DNA of 64,000 nt, from NCBI GenBank assembly GCA_036346405.1, contig CM070562.1, positions 109,444,999 to 109,508,998 of the forward strand. Reading direction: 5' to 3'. Below, piece after piece: positions 58,230 to 64,000 of the stretch. The first letter of the stretch is position 1, and each line of letters opens with the position of its first letter. The notes beneath the pieces were generated by a model that saw nothing but the letters and a program-made list of their open reading frames with translations, ran no database searches and was not told where the DNA came from. Origin of the DNA: Phyllostachys edulis (lineage: Eukaryota; Streptophyta; Magnoliopsida; Poales; Poaceae). The translations under genes were made by a program, and so were the position numbers.

Positions 58230-61200
58230 ATGGCGCACCGGCTGCTGCGGGACGCGCAGGCTAACGGGTGGGAGCGCTCGGACGTCCCCCATCGTCTGTG
58301 GATCCTGCTTCGGCGACAACCCCTACGTCCGAATGGTACTGCCGCATCTTACTCCCGTAAACCCTAACTTTCGTCTAGAATCTAGATGCGTCGCTTCTGC
58401 TTGTTCGTCTTTCAACGAAGACTAGTTAGGTATGCGATTTGCGTGATTCCTCCCGTGTATTAGTGTTCAAGGTTTTAGTGATCCGCGTTCTACGGCTGGT
58501 AGTGCAACGACTGCGATCCGTCCGGCGTGTATTAACGATCTGGGGGATTTTCCGGGACTCAGATTGTTTCCAAGCTGTTCCATTTTACGCATAAACAAAG
58601 TGCACTATTGCACTGTGCCAAATATGCTTCCTTATGGTGGGATACTCCAGTGATGACCGAATTCGCCTCCTACATCGTTCCAATTCCTGAAAGCACGTCC
58701 TACGGGATGCTGCGCATTGTGTGGAGATGAAGAGACATCTGAGGAGTTTAGTCCGTCTGTTTTCTTCTTGCTTAATGTTTGGAGAACCCTTTTTGTGTCA
58801 GTCTTCTTCTTTGTGATTTTGGTATTATTTTCAAACTATTTTATGCTGTCCACACTTGGTTGAATTTGAATATTTGATACAACATGCAAACATGGGTAAA
58901 GATTCAAATACGATCCTTTTTTCAAGATTTCTAGCTTGGCTTTTGGTTTCTTTTTGGATGTTGTTGGAACGTTGCTATTTGGGTGGAGCATCCAAACATT
59001 TATGAGCAATTAGATTGAATGCAGATTTTGCAAGCTAAATCATCGATTACTTCTGCTTATTCAACTTATACAGAAACACTAGACATTAGATCGGTTAGTT
59101 CAACTGATGTAGAAACTTTAGACATTGAATTACTGAACTGGCACTGCATCTCTTTACTTAGTCCGATGCTATTATTTATTTTGATGAATTTGGTTTTGGT
59201 AAGCTTTAGTTCACCGTTGGAGAAACCAACATTTTCTGGTTTATTTTACTTATGTGCAGATGAGGGCAGAAATGCAGAATATTACAAAGAATGCAAAATA
59301 TGCGCACGTCCTTTTACAGTCTTCCGTTGGAGGTCAGGTCGAGATGCAAGGTACAAAAATACAGAGATCTGCCAGACTTGTTGCAAGCTGAAAAATGTGT
59401 GCCAGGTCTGCCTACTTGATCTCAATTATTGTCCACCAGTTCAGGTTCGAGACACAGCACTAGCAACAAATTCAAATGATGCAATTCCAAGAAGTGTTGT
59501 GAACCGCGGATATTTTGCAGAAGAATGTGATCACAGGGTATGTTTTCATTCCTTTCCAATGGCTAAATCTTCCTTTTCAATAGCTGAATCCTGGTTATCA
59601 TTTTCTGAATTATCAAATAAAAAATATACTTTAATTTGGTTCTAGTCATCAGAGTTCCTTGTTCCTTTTATTGCAGTAAGTTTTATCTGTCTACTCATTT
59701 GCTTTATCTTAGGAAAGTGACAACATTGAAATCAATGGGCTGCTTGAGCTAACTCATGCTTTCTCTAAATGCAGGCCAGAGCTGGCATTGATTATGACTC
59801 TTCGTATGGGATGGCGCATACAAATGATACCATCTTGAAACTTGAGAGGACAGCACCATATTATAAGAGGAATCGGGCTTATGTCTGTAGCTTTTACGTG
59901 CACGGCGAATGTACACGAGGGGCTGAGTGCCCTTATCCGCATGAGATGCCTGAAACTGGGGAGTTATCTCAGCAGAACATTAAAGACTGTTACTACGGGT
60001 ATGTAATTTTTTTTTCATGTCCCTCAGCTAATTATTATTTGTTTACAATTTTCTGTTACTTGTTATACGTAGTTGTCTAGTCACGTTATCAGATTACACT
60101 AGGAATCAATTCTCAATGATCAACTTGTTCAAAACTATTTGCTTCATTTATTTGCTTAGAGGTTAGAAATATCCTAAGCTACTTTGTTAGCTAATCTCGA
60201 GCCTCTTCAAGTGTTTGAGAATAACTATAGACAAGATGCAATCGGATTCGTAAGCTTAACAGAGAAGTGCCTAACAGTTAACCACACGATGTATGGACCT
60301 TCTGTTCCAAAATGTTTAAGTAAATATATTGATTTAGCATATCTGTATCTGCATTAGTGTAAATTCAGCTCTACAAAATTCATACCTTCACATCTTTTTA
60401 GCATGTTAAACAAGCATCTTGACAGGACATTTTACTTTGTCTCTGAGTGGATTAGAATAGATGAAGATGTGTTCGTCTGTGCTTCCATCCCTGCCAGGGC
60501 AATATAACTTGCAGAACTTGTTTTGCCTTGTAATTAGAAAATGCTGAAAAGCAGAATATGCAACCCTCACAAATTAAATATCTCGACCTGGTCCTGTCCT
60601 GTCTATTCCCACCATTTGGATTTCTAAAAGTTTTTACCTGATAAGCCCATGAACTGACTGGAGCAGTCTTATAAATGTAACTGTTGTGATAATATCTTTC
60701 ATCTTATTTACTGTCATTTCTGGTCCATAAATTGGAGATTTTATGTTCTCATGTGCTCTGCTCTGCACGGAAAATCTTACAAGAAGCCTTTTCTTTGCAA
60801 AGTTAATGACCCGGTTGCTGTTAAGCTCCCGAGCAAGGCAGTTGAGATGCCATCCCTGATGCCACCAGATGATGAGAGTATAAGAACCTTGTATGTTGGT
60901 GGCCTTGATGCCCGAAAAACTGAGCAAGATTTGAGGGATCAGTTCTATGCGCATGGTGAGATTGAGTCCATCAGGATTGCCCTCCAGCGTGCATGTGCAT
61001 TCGTGACCTCGCTACAAGAGAAGCCGCCGAGAAAGCTGCGGAGGAACTTGCTAACAAGTTAGTCATAGGTTTGCGCCTGAAGCTCATGTGGGGCAAGCCT
61101 CAAGCGCTAAAGCCAGGGGAGGATTCTGTGGCAAAGCAAGGTCTCATAGCCCATGGGGGATTGCTTCCAAGGGCAACAATCTCTCAGCAGCAGGGCAGCG

Positions 61201-61323
61201 AGCAGCCTCAGCCTACCGGCACGGAATGCCAACAGCAGCCGGCACTAGCATCATACTATTTTAACATTCCAGTGCCACCTCCTGGAGATAGGACATTGTA
61301 CCCTTCAATGAAGGGTGGATGAG
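58230..61323 (+). pseudogene. RBM22/SLT11-like splicing factor (CCCH zinc finger plus RRM), broken
   Basis: The family helps shape the spliceosome active site (RBM22/Ecm2). Exons: 58230-58335 (MAHRLLRDAQANGWERSD ... DNPYVRM), 59260-59538 (CKICARPFTVFRW, ICQTCCKLKNVCQVC), 59775-59998 (ARAGIDYDSSYG, CCCH finger CSFYVHGECTRGAECPYPH), about 60801-61323 (RRM with TLYVGGLDA and ACAFVT, then KLMWGKPQALKPGED, ending YFNIPVPPPGDRTLYPSM). Lesions: an extra C in the run at 58286-58290; an insertion at the start of exon 2 (59270-59281); AG changed to AA at the exon 4 acceptor (60799-60800); one base lost near 61010 after the RNP1 motif; and early termination (MKGG) before the usual Pro-rich tail. Introns are kept, so it is not a retrocopy. 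Zinc and RRM residues are otherwise preserved, so the decay is probably recent. Confidence 0.9.
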
Positions 61324-62246
61324 GCCGGCCCTCCCCCTGCTGCATTTTTTTTCCGCTCAGCAATTGGCATGCATCGTTCGTTTCACCTGGCCCTGACCCA
61401 CTTGCGCGCTCGCCCCACCTCACCTCCTCGGCCCGCATCACCGAAGAGCAGGCGCAGCACATCACCGCGCCGTTTGCGCTTTTGACTCCGACTCCCTGGT
61501 GCGCGAATCACCCACCCTTTCATTCTCTTGTTCTTCCTTTCTTGCGATTGGGGCAATGAGTTGGTGTGGGGATACATTTGCGTGGGGCTAAGCTGGTCCG
61601 GTTCGGGTTTGGGGGCGTGGGCTTTGGGATAGGGGGTGATTTGACAGCGATTGGGGGGATTCGATTCTTGATTCGAAGTGCGATTTGGGCTCGCAAGCGG
61701 AATATTGGGGTGATTCTTGATTCTTTCTGTGGGTTTTGGGGGTTTATCTGGAGAGTGCCGGATTTGCGCGTGTTCTTGTTTTCTTGTGCTCTCCTTGAAT
61801 TTTCTGAGTGGTTATTTGCGGGAGAATGTGGTTTCTGTTATCCTGCGGGAATCTATGCTCGTCGTTCATTTAAAATTTGGAAATACCTCCCCAGGTTCAT
61901 GTTACAGTAATTCACCTTATTATTTGAGGGATAAGTTTTCAGATGTTTGAAGTCCTTCAAGAACCATACAAAAAAATATAGTTTGTCAGGGCATGCTACT
62001 GATTGTCTGTCACTGCTTATTAGTTTTCTCCTGCACTACAAACTTCGATGATACGATCGGATATGTGAGTTATACTTGTAATCTTGATGAATCTTCAATT
62101 CGCATATACCAGATTGTAGGTTCAAACCAGCAAAATTTCTCTTCCGTACTGCTTGATCAAATGAATATTGCTACTACTTGTTACCATTTCATTCGTTTAA
62201 TAAGTATTAAGTAATGATGTTTACAATTGTATGATGTTTCTACCTG
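61324..62246. other. Downstream flank, no gene confirmed
   Basis: 61380-61560 is GC-rich with a short frame (ITEEQAQHITAPFALLTPTP) that could be a 5' exon, but it lacks a continuation. 61560-62246 is AT/GT-rich with no recognised coding sequence. Confidence 0.3.
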
Positions 62247-62887
62247 TTACCATTTCATATCTAATAGGAAGAATCTGGTTCCGAAGCACCTTGGTCTTCT
62301 CAAGATGGGATACGTGTCAATACACCGAGCAAGTTTTTTAAAAGGTGCCCCTCTGACAACCTCAAAATGTATATTACTAGCTTCTTCATCGTTAGTGGTA
62401 AGTGCGTTTCTTAGAACAACATTAAATGGGCTTTGCAAAACTTTATTAAATTTAATGACTGTAACATCGAGGAAAGGTGGGATTCTGACACGGAAAACAT
62501 CCTCACGCAATGACTCCATGGTATACTGAAATATAAGATTTTTTTTTGCTGCTTCTAGACCAAACAGTATTAAAATATCAGACACATAGTGGCACTGCTC
62601 GTGAAATGAAGATCTTCTTGCATGTAAACTGATATTATGGATAGCAGATTGTAACTGTTGTTCCGATAGGTGCAAACGACAAATGGACCCATCATAATTG
62701 CCTTTATAATCAATATTGTCGACATCTTTGGTGACAATATAAACATCAGGATGATCTTGAATGTTAAATGTCTTATCCTTACTAGCCCTAATGAGTCCCT
62801 TAGACCCAAACAGAATGGTTGTCCCATATGTGTATTCATCGATCATAAGATCGACGTAACAACCCTTCCGATCATAGCCAATTGACT
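62247..62887 (-). CDS. Unrecognised protein, terminal exon (about 213 aa)
   Basis: Minus-strand open frame ending at 62247-62249. An ATG at 62846 begins MIDEYTYGTTILFGSKGLIR. The frame also extends upstream to a good splice acceptor (TTCAG at 62888), adding SIGYDRKGCYVDL, so this is likely a last exon rather than a whole gene. Composition is normal, with mixed alpha/beta patterning and no signal peptide or membrane segment. The order of blocks (a Tyr-rich start, NYDG, LSEQQLQSAI, then a helix with EAAKKNLIFQY) weakly recalls plant rRNA N-glycosylase (ribosome-inactivating) domains, but I cannot confirm a full catalytic set and do not claim it. No upstream exon was identified up to 63840. It could be a real gene part or a fragment. 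Confidence 0.4.
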
Positions 62888-63855
62888 CTGAATTTTAAAA
62901 CAACATAAATGTGTTAGCATAATGAAGAGGATTTCATGTATATTGGTTAGCAAAGTGGATGGTAGCATCAATCACAAGAAAATTATCACACATTGATAAC
63001 ACCTCATCCGTATCCCTATCATCAATCGACAGTCTCTCGCCGACTATGTGACCATATGTTATATATCAATTTGGTATTGCTGAAACCTTCCTAAATTGTC
63101 GGTTATATCATCCTTATTCTATGTTAATTTTGCTTGAATGCAGCATGGCCCTGAACATGGTTTAATATTGTTGCTATGCAGAATTTTAGATTGCATTAAT
63201 TAACATCATTGTCATTTGAATTATATTAATTTCATATTGATGAAGAATTACATCATTTTCATGTATGAAATCTGACATACTAGAATTGAAGGTAGCAAAT
63301 CCTAGGAGTTCATAGTATGTTTGATTTCATAAATAAAAATCATGTAAATCTTCATCTATATTTATTGTCATGACAATACCATGCTGAACAGAAATTAACA
63401 AATGGAGTTCTATCGGTCAGATCTATGTTTTGGCATGCAACTAAGAACAATTTAATGTTAGTGTACAAACAATATCTTGTTACTAAAATGTGTATAGTAT
63501 ATTCAATTGTTAAATATCACCGTTTCCAGATTTGCAAAAAAAAGCAAGATTGGATAGGAAGAACCTCTTATAAATTGTTAGTAGTGCCCAGGTCTAATTA
63601 GTTATTCACTGCAACGCTGTTAATGCTTGGTTCTTTAGCTTGTCTTATCATGTTTTGTTTCAACATAAGGGCCATGTTCTGTTCAGAGCAAAGAATCTAT
63701 ATAACCTGAGTTTATCCATGCAATTCTGCAGGATGATATATCACTATATGGAAATGTTCTAGTAACTTTTTTCTTGACAATTTTAGGAAAGTTTCAGCAA
63801 TACAAAATTGTAATATAACATATTGTTACACTGGTCCTTTTTTTATTTGTCTCAG
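62888..63855. other. AT-rich sequence, no gene seen
   Basis: No convincing frame on either strand. It may hold introns of a gene on one side or the other. Confidence 0.4.
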
Positions 63856-64000
63856 ATGGCAGACCAGCATATGACAGATGAGGAAATCGACAGCATATAC
63901 TTCGAGAGATGATAGTTGAAAAGGAAGACTACATTTGTAAAGACCAGTCGAATGATAGAAAAAGACTATTTTATCAGACAACTCAGGTGGATTTACCAAA
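63856..64000 (+). other. Possible exon at window edge
   Basis: After a T-rich stretch and CTCAG acceptor, an ATG opens MADQHMTDEEIDSIYFER and meets a stop within 20 codons. Other frames are open for short distances. It may be part of a gene that continues past the window. Too short to judge. Confidence 0.15.

Overview
This is nuclear DNA from a flowering plant, most likely a grass (Poaceae). Supporting signs are intron-rich genes with GC-rich 5' exons, TGGGCC/TGGGCT promoter motifs, L1-type LINEs with plant-type open reading frames, a Copia element of apparent SIRE/Maximus type with very long LTRs, PIF/Tourist-like MITEs, and best mental matches to grass proteins. Codon-level gene models were built by hand from splice signals and family knowledge. 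No alignment or database search was run.

Layout. 1-3.8 kb: a head-to-head pair, ribosomal protein eS30 (minus) and the 18S rRNA methyltransferase BUD23/RID2 (plus), sharing a promoter of about 330 bp. 3.8-9.6 kb: repeat-rich intergenic DNA with low-complexity tracts and a doubtful small-protein exon. 9.65-16.6 kb: an intact 11-exon chloroplast DnaJ (DJA5/DJA6 type) on the minus strand. 16.8-32.6 kb: a transposon field holding a 5'-truncated LINE with a perfect 14-bp target-site duplication, a 3.3-kb solo LTR, and a larger decayed LINE flanked by an unusual 81-bp repeat. 32.6-45.0 kb: a decayed Copia element in reverse orientation, itself carrying another LTR-type insertion. It sits at the 3' end of a MOCS3/CNX5-like gene. 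45.0-47.2 kb: the remains of that gene, a pseudogene with frameshifts. 48.0-52.3 kb: a second, related Copia LTR fragment with motif arrays and a LINE fragment inserted in it. 53.1-58.1 kb: MITEs and nested PIF-like elements. 58.2-61.3 kb: an intron-containing RBM22-like (CCCH plus RRM) splicing-factor pseudogene. 61.3-64 kb: an unrecognised exon on the minus strand and little else.

Only three protein genes look intact: eS30, BUD23 and the DnaJ. The first two both serve the 40S ribosomal subunit (one is a structural protein, the other modifies 18S rRNA), so their divergent arrangement makes functional sense. The two housekeeping pseudogenes keep their introns, so they are not retrocopies. They look like decayed members of duplicated pairs, which would fit gene loss after a segmental or whole-genome duplication.

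No CRISPR array, operon, tRNA or rRNA gene was seen. I found no convincing new biological system. The most unusual observations are the shared 40S promoter, the 81-bp LINE target duplication, the Copia insertion that replaced the end of a MOCS3-like reading frame, and the CGGT-n-ACCG motif arrays in two related LTR types.
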